The notes under the pieces are model-generated. The model saw only the letters and a program-made list of their open reading frames with translations. It did no database searches and had not been told where the DNA came from. DNA of 43,662 nt, from contig JAAUPR010000005.1 in NCBI GenBank assembly GCA_012033055.1, positions 58,159 to 101,820 of the forward strand, in the 5' to 3' direction. This document shows, piece after piece, positions 1-8,980 of this stretch (its first letter is position 1; every line of letters starts with the position of its first letter). This stretch comes from Limnothrix sp. RL_2_0 (lineage in GTDB: Bacteria; Cyanobacteriota; Cyanobacteriia; Cyanobacteriales; MRBY01). The translations under genes and the position numbers were made by a program.

Positions 1-222
1 CCCCTACAAAAAGTTTTATAAATAAAAGTCTAATCCGATATTTTTTTCCTTTGAAACAACTATCTTAAATATATTTCTTATTTTGCAAAAAGGTAAATAA
101 TTACCCATTTTCATAAAACTCATAATATTTAGACTCTCTCTTGAATTCAATTGGACATCAAAATACCATAGTTAAAAGAAAGTAGAATTTTCTTTGAGCC
201 AAAATATTTTTTTGAAAATTGT
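1..222. other. AT-rich leader region, no gene seen
   Basis: Very AT-rich sequence without HIP1 sites or a convincing reading frame. It precedes the first gene and presumably carries its promoter, but no specific promoter element could be assigned. The composition contrasts with the HIP1-rich DNA further on and suggests this end of the window is acquired DNA. Confidence 0.5.
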
Positions 223-1017
223 ATGAAAAGTCAAAATATTTTAATCTGTACAAAAGCCTATCCAGAAATTAGCCAGACATATAGAGAAACAGTCTGCACC
301 GCAGGTCTATTACTAGATGAGAATTTAAATGCTGTTGAATGGCTTCGGATTTATCCTGTTCGCTTTAGATTGCTTGAACATGATAAACGATTTCAAAAGT
401 GGAGTATTATCAATGGAAAAATAGAACGAAATCCGAAAGATTTTAGAGAAGAAAGCCACAGGATTGACGACTCATCTATCATCTTAATAGATAAGATCAA
501 GCATGATGCAACATGGCAAAGGGTTGTAGATTATTTATTGCCATTCAAAGTTCTGAGTACGAACTATCTTAGAGAAACAGGACAAACATTAGGACTTATT
601 AAACCTAGAGAAATTACATCAGTTTTTTTGTAACAAAGCCTCAAGAGAATGGCCACCAAAAAAGCAAGCTATAATCGACAACTATGATCTTTTTGAACCC
701 TTGAGTAATCTCGAAAAAATACCTTTCAAATTTGGTTATAAATTTATAGAAGAAGATGGTACAAATCATAAATATTCAGTTTTAGACTGGGAAATAATGC
801 AACTCTACAGAAAATGTCGTGATAATTCGAGACTCAAAACTTTAGAAGAAAGAGAAAAAGAAGCTTCGTTAAAAGTAAAAGAGAAGCTAGATTATTTGGC
901 AAAAAAACGAGATCTATATTTTATTTTGGGAAATATGAAATCACACCCCCAAACTTTATAATCATTGGACTTTTTTATCCCCCAATTGTACAATTTAGAC
1001 AAACAAGCTTATTTTAA
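223..1017 (+). pseudogene. hypothetical protein (partner of DUF488 gene), double frameshift
   Basis: Three reading-frame segments join into one protein of about 264 residues. Residues start MKSQNILICTKAYPEIS in frame 1. The frame ends at a TAA (631-633) just after a run of seven T (623-629). The next frame continues as NKASREWPPKKQA through FILGNMKSHPQ, and after a run of five C (946-950) frame 1 resumes as FIIIGLFYPPIVQ, stopping at 1015-1017. An extra T and a missing C restore one continuous protein. From recall, proteins with the ICTKAYP start and an IIIGLFYPP-like end sit beside DUF488 genes; the function is not established. The ending lies 16 bases before the DUF488 start, as expected for an operon. 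The lesions could be real decay or homopolymer sequencing errors. The AT-rich composition suggests transfer. Confidence 0.7.
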
Positions 1018-1033
1018 GAACACCATTTACCGT

Positions 1034-1435
1034 ATGCTGACTCAAATTTACACCTTCGGATATGGTAATAGAACAAGCTACGACCAGCTATCATCATACT
1101 TTCAAGAGCACTCCATAGGTGCACTTATTGATATTAGAAAGAGTCCTAAGGCATGGACTAGGAAATGGTGGAAAGATAAGTTAGAAGAGTTTTGTCAGTC
1201 ATGTAATGTACAGTATTTATCTGCCCCAGAACTAGGCAACATATCTGGTAAAGCAAATTGGATTCCACCAGATAAAGAAAAAGCTGACAATAAAATTGAT
1301 TGCCTACTCAAAATTGATGCGGATAATGTTGTTCTTTTGTGTGCCGAATTAGACTATAAACGTTGCCATCGTACAGAGGTTGCTGAACGCCTCCACAAAA
1401 ATATAAAAGGGTCTTCAGTTTTTCATTTAGTTTGA
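1034..1435 (+). CDS. DUF488 family protein
   Basis: A 133-residue protein of the DUF488 family. The visible signatures are the N-terminal IYTFGYGNR segment, the LIDIRKSPKAW segment and the C-terminal LLCAELDYKRCHR motif (Cys-His-Arg), all typical of the family. The ATG at 1034 is preferred because the protein then begins directly at the conserved MLTQIYTFGY start; an upstream TTG would add 23 residues that are really the shifted end of the preceding gene. The biochemical role is unknown; family members have been proposed to take part in nucleic-acid modification or defence contexts. The gene appears intact although its upstream partner is broken. AT-rich, no HIP1. Confidence 0.8.
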   Translation: MLTQIYTFGYGNRTSYDQLSSYFQEHSIGALIDIRKSPKAWTRKWWKDKLEEFCQSCNVQYLSAPELGNISGKANWIPPDKEKADNKIDCLLKIDADNVVLLCAELDYKRCHRTEVAERLHKNIKGSSVFHLV

Positions 1436-1717
1436 TTTCATATTGGTTCGTTACACTACGCTCACATATTCTACATTTTCGGTTTAGTAAAACTCATTAA
1501 TTTCAAAGGAATGTTTTTGCGATCGCCTTTTATCCGACATCTAATTTATTTTGGGGCAGTGGCTTAATTAGCTGATCTACTTTTTTGCTTTAATGGTCTT
1601 TGGCGATAAGCAGGCGATTGATACGACCTATGTTGCTAGAGAAACAGCTTTAACTAGAGATACTTAGGATATACGGTACTTGAAGATCAAAGGTGAATTG
1701 GAGAAGGTTTTTCTGCA
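1436..1717. other. intergenic region, possible decayed coding DNA
   Basis: About 280 bases between convergent genes, with one HIP1 site near 1519. A short open stretch begins at ATG 1591 (MVFGDKQAIDTTYVARE) but hits a stop after about two dozen codons and then continues open. It may be the remnant of a gene, but no family is recognised. Confidence 0.35.
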
Positions 1718-2701
1718 CTACAGTAATTTATTTTCGACCTCTAAAATTTCTGCAGTTGTTGCGGAAATAGACAGATAAATACCGACTAAAACGATAGCGA
1801 AAGCCAGCCAATTTATAAGGCTTAAATGTTCAGAGAAAATCAAGAATGCAGCAAATGCAGCAATGACAGGAATCGCTAGCATTGATACAGCAACTAAGCT
1901 AGCCGAAAAATGTTTTAAACTGTAAGCTAATAGCCCTTGACCAATCACTTGGGCGAATAAAGCAAGTGCTAAAACTGCCCCCCAACCAACCCAAGAACTA
2001 GCGAATAAAGTGCTGCCAGTACTAAGTACAACCGCTAATGAAAATAGACAGCCAATCAAACTCTGCCACATCATAATACTAGACACTGAAAACTTAATGC
2101 GCAGCCGTTCAACGACCAAAAGATTAATCGCAAAAAGCATCGCGGCAAAAAGTGCGGCAGCATCTCCCCATAAGCCAATAGTTGCTTGTAAATCTTCGAT
2201 GCCAATGGCAATTGTTCCGGCGATCGCCACCGCTAAACCAATGAGAAATCGACTTGAAAACTGCTGCCCAAGGAATAACCACCCGCCTAACGTAATAAAA
2301 ATGGGCATCATATTATTCAGCAACGTTGAGTTGGCGATACTGGTTTCAGTGAGAGACCAAGCCCAGATCATTAACGACGAAGAAAAAGAACTTCCAGCAA
2401 GAAAGAGTAGCCCAATATCTTTAGGTTTGTAGGGCGCAGGGACAGTGATTTGATCGGTGTCTTGATCTTTAACGTTGGTATTATAAAATTGTTGGCTACC
2501 GTTTAATAAAGCAAAGGCGATCGCCGCCAATCCGAGACGATTACAAGCGACTGCATTAGAGCTTATTTCCTGTTCTGCTAAAACAACCAAAATAGAAGCC
2601 GAGGCAATACCAACAAGGGCAATACAAAGGGCGATAGGTGCTAACCAAGTGGATATGGGAGATGAAGTAGATACTGGCGCTGAAGATTCAGATTTGACCA
2701 T
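1718..2701 (-). CDS. EamA/DMT-superfamily transporter
   Basis: A 327-residue integral membrane protein built of ten hydrophobic segments in two halves, the layout of EamA (drug/metabolite transporter) permeases. The first half holds the WAWSLTETSIANSTLLNN segment, typical of the loop and helix near the end of the first EamA repeat; the second half repeats the pattern (GQGLLAYSLKHFSASLVAV). These carriers export or import small metabolites across the inner membrane; the substrate cannot be told from sequence. It starts with an ATG and reads towards the DUF488 gene, so the two converge. HIP1 sites inside the gene indicate native DNA. Confidence 0.85.
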   Translation of the reverse strand: MVKSESSAPVSTSSPISTWLAPIALCIALVGIASASILVVLAEQEISSNAVACNRLGLAAIAFALLNGSQQFYNTNVKDQDTDQITVPAPYKPKDIGLLFLAGSSFSSSLMIWAWSLTETSIANSTLLNNMMPIFITLGGWLFLGQQFSSRFLIGLAVAIAGTIAIGIEDLQATIGLWGDAAALFAAMLFAINLLVVERLRIKFSVSSIMMWQSLIGCLFSLAVVLSTGSTLFASSWVGWGAVLALALFAQVIGQGLLAYSLKHFSASLVAVSMLAIPVIAAFAAFLIFSEHLSLINWLAFAIVLVGIYLSISATTAEILEVENKLL

Positions 2702-2794
2702 AAAAAAATATTAAAAACCTCGATTCAATAATCTCACAGATCACTATTTATAAAACAATTGGGCATGTCCTGTAGATAACAAGAATTGCGGAGA

Positions 2795-3340
2795 CTAAGG
2801 TTCACAAAGTTGCTGGGAAAGTTGATTCGCTTTTTTCACTAAGGGTTCTATTTTTAACGTAGTTAAGCGGCCTTGATCAACAAATTTTTTGCCGTTAATA
2901 AAACTATAGTCCACATGATTAGTCTGACAGAAAATTACCGCAGCGACAGTATCTTGCAATGCGCCAGCAAATTGAGGGCGGTCTAAATTAATCGTGCCCA
3001 AATCCGCAGACATCCCCGGTGCAGGCTTACCAATATCATCCCGTCCTAAAACCTTTGCCCCACCGACCGTTGCCACTTTCAAAATATCCCGCGCCAACAT
3101 CACCAAAGCATCGCAGCTACCCACCCGCGCCAACAAAAATGCAGTACGGGCTGATTGAAGCATATTTCCCGCATCGTTGGAAGCCGAACCATCACCCCCC
3201 AAACCCACAGGGACATTGTGATTCAGCATTTTCCGAATCGGCACAATACCACTCCCTAGGCGCATATTACTACAGGGACAGTGGGCAACACCCGTGTCTG
3301 TTTTGCCAAATTTAAAAATGGTCGCCATACGCCAGACCAA
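2795..3340 (-). pseudogene. C-terminal fragment of amidohydrolase (8-oxoguanine deaminase-like)
   Basis: About 180 residues matching only the C-terminal part of the TIM-barrel amidohydrolases of the 8-oxoguanine deaminase/AtzA-TrzN type. TGVAHCPCSNMRLGSGI and VGLGGDGSASNDAGNML are characteristic; the Asp of GGDGSASND is the usual metal-site aspartate. The N-terminal metal-binding HxH motif and the first half of the barrel are absent, and the frame begins at a TTG with no plausible start, with an in-frame stop a short way upstream. Full-length family members have about 450 residues, so this is a 5'-truncated remnant. It lies directly downstream of a truncated LysR fragment on the same strand, suggesting a deletion that fused two broken genes. 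Confidence 0.8.
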
Positions 3341-3383
3341 AAAGGCCGAACAACGCCCGTATCGCTGTGCAGTTTGTAATCAA

Positions 3384-3755
3384 TTACGAGGAGGGTGGCG
3401 AAAATTGTCTGCTCCATGGGGAGTTGATAATCATCACATCAGTTTCCACTTCGGAAGCAATATTTAATCGTTGATGATACTGTTGGAGATGGGCGTGGAG
3501 AGGCTGCATCATCGTAGAGGTTTTGGGCGGAATAATCATTGGGTATTGCGTCACTTCTTCCCAAGATAATTGGGGGGATTTGAGGATAAATGAAGCTGAC
3601 AGAATTACCACAAATTCGTCTTGTCGCAATTTTCGCGTGATCAGATCTTCACTAGAGGGCAACATCGTAAAACCCACATCCGTCTGACCAGATCGCAGGG
3701 ATTGTTCTACTTTCCGAAAGTCGTCGTATTCAGTAAAACTCACTTTAATAGAGTT
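3384..3755 (-). pseudogene. LysR-type regulator substrate-binding domain fragment
   Basis: About 120 residues of the effector-binding domain of a LysR-type transcriptional regulator (IKVSFTEYDDFRKVEQSLRSG, then TDVGFTMLPSSEDL and DEFVVIL). The N-terminal winged-helix DNA-binding domain is missing, and the frame breaks off after ETDVMIINS where the rest of the domain should follow. The apparent start MGFCKN lies in the inverted-repeat end of a small insertion, so the real N-terminus was cut away by that element. The fragment cannot act as a regulator. The truncated downstream amidohydrolase may once have been its target gene; this is inference. Confidence 0.75.
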
Positions 3756-3908
3756 CTTGCAAAAGCCCATAGAGCAATAAATATCCTTTCTTGGGGAAGA
3801 TAGCCGAAGGCTGGAAGGGGTTTCGATAGGTTTCGCAACTTACGGAGAAGCAACCTCTAGCCCCTTGTATGTTAGAGGAAGAGGAATTTTAGACTTATGC
3901 AAGAGGTC
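3751..3908. mobile_element. small inverted-repeat element (MITE or IS remnant)
   Basis: About 158 bases bounded by imperfect terminal inverted repeats: GAGTTCTTGCAAAAGCC on the left and, read on the other strand, GACCTCTTGCATAAGTC on the right (13 of 17 positions match). Each end is flanked by TA, as expected for TA-targeting elements such as IS630/Tc1 or some IS5 relatives. The element is too short for a transposase and no coding frame is seen inside, so it is a MITE or an internally deleted IS. Its left end abuts and truncates the LysR fragment. Confidence 0.5.
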
Positions 3909-3988
3909 TAATAGAGATCTACGTCTTGTTATCTGTTACGGGCTTTCCCGGTTCACTGGATTTCGGTAATGGTTTGATTCACTGGGTT

Positions 3989-5920
3989 CTATAAATTTGC
4001 AATCGTTACAGGTTCGAGATTATCTGCGGGAGTGAAACCAAAGATTTGGGAATAGAAATAAAATTCGCTGTCTAAAGCTTTTTTGATATTGGCGGCCTGA
4101 CGGAATCCGTGTTGCTCTCCCTCGAAGGGCACATAGGCAACGGGCAAACCTTTTGCTTCAATAGCATCCACCATTATTTGGGCTTGGTTCGGCGGCACAA
4201 CTTTATCTTCTAAGCCTTGGAAAAAAATTGCAGGACAGGATAATTTCTCGGTGAAATGGATCGGAGAACGAGCTACATATTTTTCTTTTTCTTCGGGATA
4301 TTTGCCGATCAACCGGTCGAGATAACGGGCTTCAAATTTGTGGGTATCGGTGGCTAAAACTTCGAGATCTGAGATGCCGTAATAGCTGGCTCCGGCTTTG
4401 AAAACATCGTAAAAAGTTAACGCGGCAAGGGTGGTATATCCGCCTGCACTCCCTCCGGCGATCGCCAATTTATTTTCATCGGCTAAACCTTTTTTGACGA
4501 GATATTTGGCGATATTTACGCAGTCCTGCACATCGACAATACCCCAATTGCCATCAAGACGCTGGTGATATTTACGTCCGTAACCCGTGCTGCCACCGTA
4601 ATTTACATCGACAAAAGCAAAACCGCGACTCGTCCAATATTGGATGCGCAAACTCAAACTCGCTGAAGCCATCGCCGTGGGGCCACCGTGACTTTTTACT
4701 AATAGCGGCGGTGCATCATTTTCAGGAGCGGTGAAATCTTTGTTGGTGGGCGGGTAATACCAAGCGTGGGCGGTTAAGCCGTTTTCGGTGGGAAATTCGA
4801 TGGGCTGCGGTTCAGCAAGATAACCCTGATCAATTTGCAGGGTGCTGGCTTCTTTGATGCGTTGGGTTTCGCCTGTGACAAGATCTAGGGTGGCGATCGC
4901 CGTCGGTAAGGTGGCAGAACCACCGATAAAAGCGACATTTTCACCACTCACTTGCAAATAACTGATGCTGCTGTAAGGCACAGAAATGGGTGTTAAATTT
5001 TTGGTGGCGGTGCCAATTTTGGCGAGTTTCCATGTGCCGTGATCGTTATAGGTGCAAACCAAAGTTTCTGCATCGGCAAACCCTAAAATCGATTCCCCAA
5101 ACACCCAATGGGGATAACCAAACTCAGCTTCGGCGGGATAAACCGCTTCGATTTCACCTTGTTCCACGCGATAAAAATTCCAATAGCCATGGCGATCGCC
5201 ACTGAAATATAAAACACCATCCGGTGACCAGCGTGGTTCCACGACCGATTCTGATGTACCGCCAGCGATTAATTTTTTCTCGCCTAAACTGCCATCCCGT
5301 TGAATGTCTACAATCCACAATTGCGAATTATCCCAAGGCATATCGGGGTGATCCCAACTCACCCAAGCCAAAGTTTTGCCATCGGGGGACAGACGCGGTG
5401 AGGTATAGAAATCATTGCCTTCGATTAAAATGCTGATTTCGCCAGAATCGAGGGCGATCGCCACAACGTCATTTTTTGGTTCGTGACCTGCCCCGGCGTG
5501 ATCTTCGCTGACACAAATGAGGCGATTATTGACAGCATCTAAAATAAAATCTGCATATCTGCGTTGATTTTCTGCCGTTAAAACTTGGGGTTCTGCGTCT
5601 TTTTTCTGGATGTAAACGCGGCGATCGCCATCATTAGCAAAATAAACCGTTTCATCATCCGTAATCAGAAATGCACCACCACCATATTCGTGAACGCGGG
5701 TGCGCACATTAAATTCCTTCGGCGTAATATCCTGCTCTGTCCCATCGGTGCTACGCTTCACCAAAACGCTACGACCCTTTTCCTGTGGACGACCTTCCAG
5801 CCAATACAAATTCCCACCAGCCCATGCCACCGCACCCAAACCGATACTGCTAGAGACAATCAAATCTGAAGTGATCGGCGATCGCCAAGAACCGTAGGCA
5901 GCAGTGTGGGGAGTAGTCAT
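3989..5920 (-). CDS. S9 family prolyl oligopeptidase-type peptidase
   Basis: A 643-residue serine peptidase of the S9 (prolyl oligopeptidase / acylaminoacyl-peptidase) family. The N-terminal ~390 residues show repeated blade motifs such as SPDGKTLAWVSWDHP and RWSPDGVLYFSGD, typical of the beta-propeller that gates the active site. The C-terminal alpha/beta-hydrolase domain carries the nucleophile serine in GGSAGGYT (about residue 490), the aspartate in GLEDKVVPP and the histidine in EGEQHGF. It would cleave short peptides in the cytoplasm; no signal peptide is visible. The ATG at 5920 (MTTPHTAAYGSW) is chosen over a TTG nine codons upstream because homologues begin at this conserved segment. 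Rich in HIP1; looks native and intact. Confidence 0.9.
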   Translation of the reverse strand: MTTPHTAAYGSWRSPITSDLIVSSSIGLGAVAWAGGNLYWLEGRPQEKGRSVLVKRSTDGTEQDITPKEFNVRTRVHEYGGGAFLITDDETVYFANDGDRRVYIQKKDAEPQVLTAENQRRYADFILDAVNNRLICVSEDHAGAGHEPKNDVVAIALDSGEISILIEGNDFYTSPRLSPDGKTLAWVSWDHPDMPWDNSQLWIVDIQRDGSLGEKKLIAGGTSESVVEPRWSPDGVLYFSGDRHGYWNFYRVEQGEIEAVYPAEAEFGYPHWVFGESILGFADAETLVCTYNDHGTWKLAKIGTATKNLTPISVPYSSISYLQVSGENVAFIGGSATLPTAIATLDLVTGETQRIKEASTLQIDQGYLAEPQPIEFPTENGLTAHAWYYPPTNKDFTAPENDAPPLLVKSHGGPTAMASASLSLRIQYWTSRGFAFVDVNYGGSTGYGRKYHQRLDGNWGIVDVQDCVNIAKYLVKKGLADENKLAIAGGSAGGYTTLAALTFYDVFKAGASYYGISDLEVLATDTHKFEARYLDRLIGKYPEEKEKYVARSPIHFTEKLSCPAIFFQGLEDKVVPPNQAQIMVDAIEAKGLPVAYVPFEGEQHGFRQAANIKKALDSEFYFYSQIFGFTPADNLEPVTIANL

Positions 5921-6066
5921 AATGGGCAAGGGAATTGTTAAATGCAATTGGACTGAAGTGAACGATCCCTATCGTGCCACAAACTCGGCGATCGCCGCTC
6001 AGACTAGAATACGAAGGTTGATTTTGGGATTTCACTAGTACCGTATGGCTAGTGACAATAGAAGCG

Positions 6067-6496
6067 ATGAATAAACTAACGAGCCTATTGATGGGGCTAA
6101 CACTAAAAAAAGTTATTCGCGGCGGCCTAATCCTAACCTTTTCCCTCATCGGCATGATGGGTGCATTATTTTTGGGCGTTGTGTCTATTCTTAAATCGTC
6201 TGATGCCTATAAAATATAAAACAGGCCTTCAGTCCGTGCAAAATAGTAATGAAGTGAAAGACATTATTGGCGCACCAGTAGAAGCAGGATTGTTACTCTT
6301 TGGCTCAGTAGATATTAGCGGCGACTCCGGTCATGCCCATCTGTCGTTCCCTGTTTCTGGCTCAGATGGCTCTGGACAGTTACACATTATCGGCAAAAAG
6401 ATCGCTGGGACTTGGGAATATTCAACGATCACTTTTCACTCTGACACGAATGAACAATCCGTAGATTTATTGCCGCCATCGGATGCACCCGAATAA
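6067..6496 (+). pseudogene. Coa1-family membrane protein, frameshifted by a 7-bp duplication
   Basis: The 5' frame (ATG 6067) encodes a short N-terminus and one transmembrane helix (about residues 18-42), then SSDAYKI and a stop at 6217-6219. The 3' frame continues LQSVQNSNEVKDIIGAPVEAG and ends at 6496. The combined protein has the plan of the cytochrome oxidase assembly factor Coa1 family: one membrane anchor, then an AY..(A)L..V motif, IIGAPVEAG, and GSGQLHIIGKKIAGTWEYS. The break lies at a perfect tandem TATAAAA TATAAAA (6208-6221); removing one copy gives DAYKTGLQSVQ in a single frame of about 140 codons. The gene diverges from the S9 peptidase. Expression as is would give a truncated anchor peptide. 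Confidence 0.7.
6208..6221. repeat. 7-bp tandem duplication TATAAAA x2
   Basis: Two perfect head-to-tail copies of TATAAAA inside the Coa1-family gene. A unit of seven is not a multiple of three, so the second copy shifts the frame and creates a stop inside the repeat. Loss of one copy by slippage would restore the gene. Confidence 0.85.
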
Positions 6497-6544
6497 AGCG
6501 GCGATCGCCTAAAATCTCAAACAATGATGGCAGTTGGGAAGATT

Positions 6545-7447
6545 TTATGCCTCTGCTTGTCCTTGATTTTTCTTGCGGGAAGCAGCACCAAACATACCTA
6601 GAATTGCAGGGAGAATAGCTGCAGGTGTCGGCACATCAGTCGTGTTTGAAGGTGAATCATAATAACCAGCAACGATATCGTTGTTGCACTCCATCGCCAA
6701 ATGATACAGAGCCTTACCCGAAGGTAATAAACCCGCATCAAAAGTAAAGGCGATCAGATTAGAACCAACATTCCCAAAGAAATCGAAGTCCAAGCCAATA
6801 TCGTTTAGATTAGCCAGAAATTCGATGTCACCGACTTTTGTACCAGAGCTAATCGAGTTCGCTGGAGATCTGCTTAGATCGAAATAAGAATCGTTGTAGG
6901 CTAGATCGCCGATTGTAGGAGTTACGTTTTTGCCGAGAACGTAGTTATTGTATTTATTCATGGAACTCCAGCCAGCGTTAGAACCACCAACGGATGCAGC
7001 ATTGACATTGCTATAGACACCTAGTTCAGAAACGCCAGAATCGTTACCTGCGGCAAAGCGAATGCCAAATAAATCACCATTTGCTTGATCCAAACTTTCG
7101 CCAGTAAAGTTAATTAAGATATCGCCAAAGTCAACTCTGTCATCATCAGCAGCTCTGCTGCGATAGTCAGCGGCAGTATCCTCGTCCCAAGTTACACCGT
7201 TATTAAGATCGACATTAGAGTTGATCGCAAAATAAGCTTTCTCGCCAATTACTTTATAAGCCATGCCGCGAATTTCAAATTTGCCGGTGCCATCTCTCTT
7301 GAACGGGGTGGAATCGTTGTGGGCATCCATGGAATAGTTCCAGCCATTGTGGACGACAAAAGCGTCGGCTGGCTTGACTTCCGCGACCAATGTTCCGGCG
7401 ATCGCCATACCTGTTACAAGAACACCTAAACCAAATTTCTTATTCAT
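6545..7447 (-). CDS. PTPA-CTERM sorted surface protein
   Basis: A 300-residue exported protein. The N-terminus (MNKKFGLGVLVTGMAIAGTL) is a Sec signal peptide with a likely cleavage site after KPADA. The middle is Asp/Asn/Gly-rich, as in secreted surface proteins, and includes a run reading WDEDTAADYRSRAADDDRVD. The C-terminus has the tripartite exosortase signal: VPTPAA motif, hydrophobic helix AILPAILGMFGAA, then a basic tail SRKKNQ. That is the cyanobacterial PTPA variant of PEP-CTERM. It resembles the XDD group of exosortase-dependent surface proteins, from recall. The ATG at 7447 is chosen because it follows a GGAG ribosome site by a normal distance and gives the signal peptide; a TTG 20 codons upstream is less likely. 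No exosortase gene is in the window. Confidence 0.8.
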   Translation of the reverse strand: MNKKFGLGVLVTGMAIAGTLVAEVKPADAFVVHNGWNYSMDAHNDSTPFKRDGTGKFEIRGMAYKVIGEKAYFAINSNVDLNNGVTWDEDTAADYRSRAADDDRVDFGDILINFTGESLDQANGDLFGIRFAAGNDSGVSELGVYSNVNAASVGGSNAGWSSMNKYNNYVLGKNVTPTIGDLAYNDSYFDLSRSPANSISSGTKVGDIEFLANLNDIGLDFDFFGNVGSNLIAFTFDAGLLPSGKALYHLAMECNNDIVAGYYDSPSNTTDVPTPAAILPAILGMFGAASRKKNQGQAEA

Positions 7448-8113
7448 AATGTATCTCCATTCACTTGTGAAAATGTGTCGTGTTAGCAAAGATCTTTGTA
7501 GACTCAAGTCCAGAATGAAGACTGATTTGTTTGAGTTACTTGTTTGCCTTCCACACCATCAAAGTAATCGAATTTTTTGCATAAAACAATAGCGATCTAA
7601 GCCGTTTCTACTGAGTTTCACGAACTCTTTAAATAAGTAAAAAATAGCTGTTTTTTCCATACACAAGCTTTATATTTCTCCTTAAATAAGTTCCGGATCT
7701 TGCTTGAAATGCTTACTCTTACGAAAAAATACGGAGGAGGGAACTGTATATACATCAGCTATTTTGTTTTCCTTGATTAAGTGTAAGATTTTGCTTTAAT
7801 CAGTGTAGATCTTGTTTTAAAATCAACTTTTGCGTAAAAACACTGAGATAAAGTGGTCTGCAGCTTTAAAGGGTTAACTTTGTACTGAAAACTGTTGTTT
7901 ATTGAGTCGATGCTCAAAAAGAGAGCTTTCAAAAAAAGTAGATGTCTAGGTTATGAAATGATTAACAATATATAAAAAATCCCCCAAAGATTTGAGGGAA
8001 TAATCATAAAAATTTTGCTTTTTAATTGAGAGTTTGCCCAAGTTTAAACGGGCTTAAATATTAGCTTTGCCTCGGATGCGCATTCAACGAATATTTCCAA
8101 AAGGCGATCGCCC
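7448..8113. other. intergenic region with operon terminator
   Basis: About 670 bases. The part nearest the surface-protein gene must hold its promoter on the minus strand. The far part holds the terminator of the glucosylglycerol transport operon (7973-7998). No further gene was found; a 22-codon frame from ATG 7709 is too short to support. Confidence 0.5.
7973..7998 (-). terminator. Rho-independent terminator of the ggt operon
   Basis: Read on the minus strand, CCCTCAAATCTTTGGGGG can fold into a stem of six to eight pairs with one G-T wobble, followed directly by ATTTTTTA. It lies about 115 bases downstream of the last permease gene, in the position expected for the operon end. Confidence 0.65.
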
Positions 8114-8980
8114 CTAAGATTTCACAGAACCGGCCAAAATTCCCCGCACAAAATATCGTTGCAACCCAAAGAAAACAGCGAGCGGCATCGTCATCGTGAT
8201 AAATGCGCCTGCGGTCAACACATGCCAATCTTGACCCTTGGAGCCGACCATATTCGTGAGCTGAATCGTCACCGGAGCCACATCTACTGTACCGCCGAGA
8301 TACACCAGCGCAATCAGCAAATCATTCCACACCCAGAGAAATTGGAATACCGCAAATGAGGCGATCGCCGGCATAGAGAGGGGCACAATTATTTTCGTAA
8401 AAATCTGGAGGTGGGATGCACCGTCCACTTCTGCGGCTTCGATGAGATCGCTAGGCAACGCACCGATATAGTTGCGCAACAGATAGATGCCGAGGGGCAA
8501 ACCATACCCCGTGTGGGCGAGCCAAACTCCCAGAAAACTATTGGACAAACCCAAATCGCGATAGGTGCGCAGGATAGGAATCAGGGTCGTTTGGAGTGGC
8601 ACAACCAATAGACACACCACCAAAATAAATAGCAGTTGCCGTCCGGGAAATTTCATCCAAGCGAAGGCATAGGCAGCAAAGGTGGCGATCGCAATGGGGA
8701 TAATCGTGGCGGGAATCGAGATGGTTAAACTATTCAGAAAAGATTGCCCCATACCATCGGCTTGCAGCACTTCGATGTAGTTGCCCAGATGATATTGAGT
8801 CAGTTCAAAAGGATGCTGAAAGACCGTCCACCAGCCCGTTGCCAACATATCGTCCCGTTTACGAAAAGAACTAATCAGCAATCCCGCACTTGGTAATGTC
8901 CAGAGGAAGGCGATCGCCACCAGTGCGATATGGATCGGTGTTTTTTGCCAAAAGCTAATTTTCTTTTTGACGCTAGCCAT
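8114..8980 (-). CDS. ggtD: ABC transporter permease, MalG-type (glucosylglycerol/osmolyte uptake)
   Basis: A 288-residue permease with six predicted membrane helices and the cytoplasmic EAA loop EAAEVDGASHLQIFTKIIVP that docks the ATPase; typical of the MalG half of sugar importers. It ends an operon whose other members are a MalF-type permease, a lipoprotein binding protein and a MalK-type ATPase. Because these lie next to the GG phosphatase and GG hydrolase genes, the likely substrate is glucosylglycerol. In Synechocystis the Ggt system also takes up sucrose and trehalose. Its start codon overlaps the stop of the upstream permease (shared base at 8980), indicating translational coupling. 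The assignment to Ggt is by context. Confidence 0.85.
   Translation of the reverse strand: MASVKKKISFWQKTPIHIALVAIAFLWTLPSAGLLISSFRKRDDMLATGWWTVFQHPFELTQYHLGNYIEVLQADGMGQSFLNSLTISIPATIIPIAIATFAAYAFAWMKFPGRQLLFILVVCLLVVPLQTTLIPILRTYRDLGLSNSFLGVWLAHTGYGLPLGIYLLRNYIGALPSDLIEAAEVDGASHLQIFTKIIVPLSMPAIASFAVFQFLWVWNDLLIALVYLGGTVDVAPVTIQLTNMVGSKGQDWHVLTAGAFITMTMPLAVFFGLQRYFVRGILAGSVKS

Noticed and set aside
2010-2432. 140-codon plus-strand frame
   Set aside because: Antisense shadow of the EamA transporter; low-complexity translation without family features.
7709-7777. Short peptide with KKYGGGNC, faintly like a pediocin YGNGV motif
   Set aside because: Only 22 codons, no Shine-Dalgarno or immunity gene, and the motif is not the real one.
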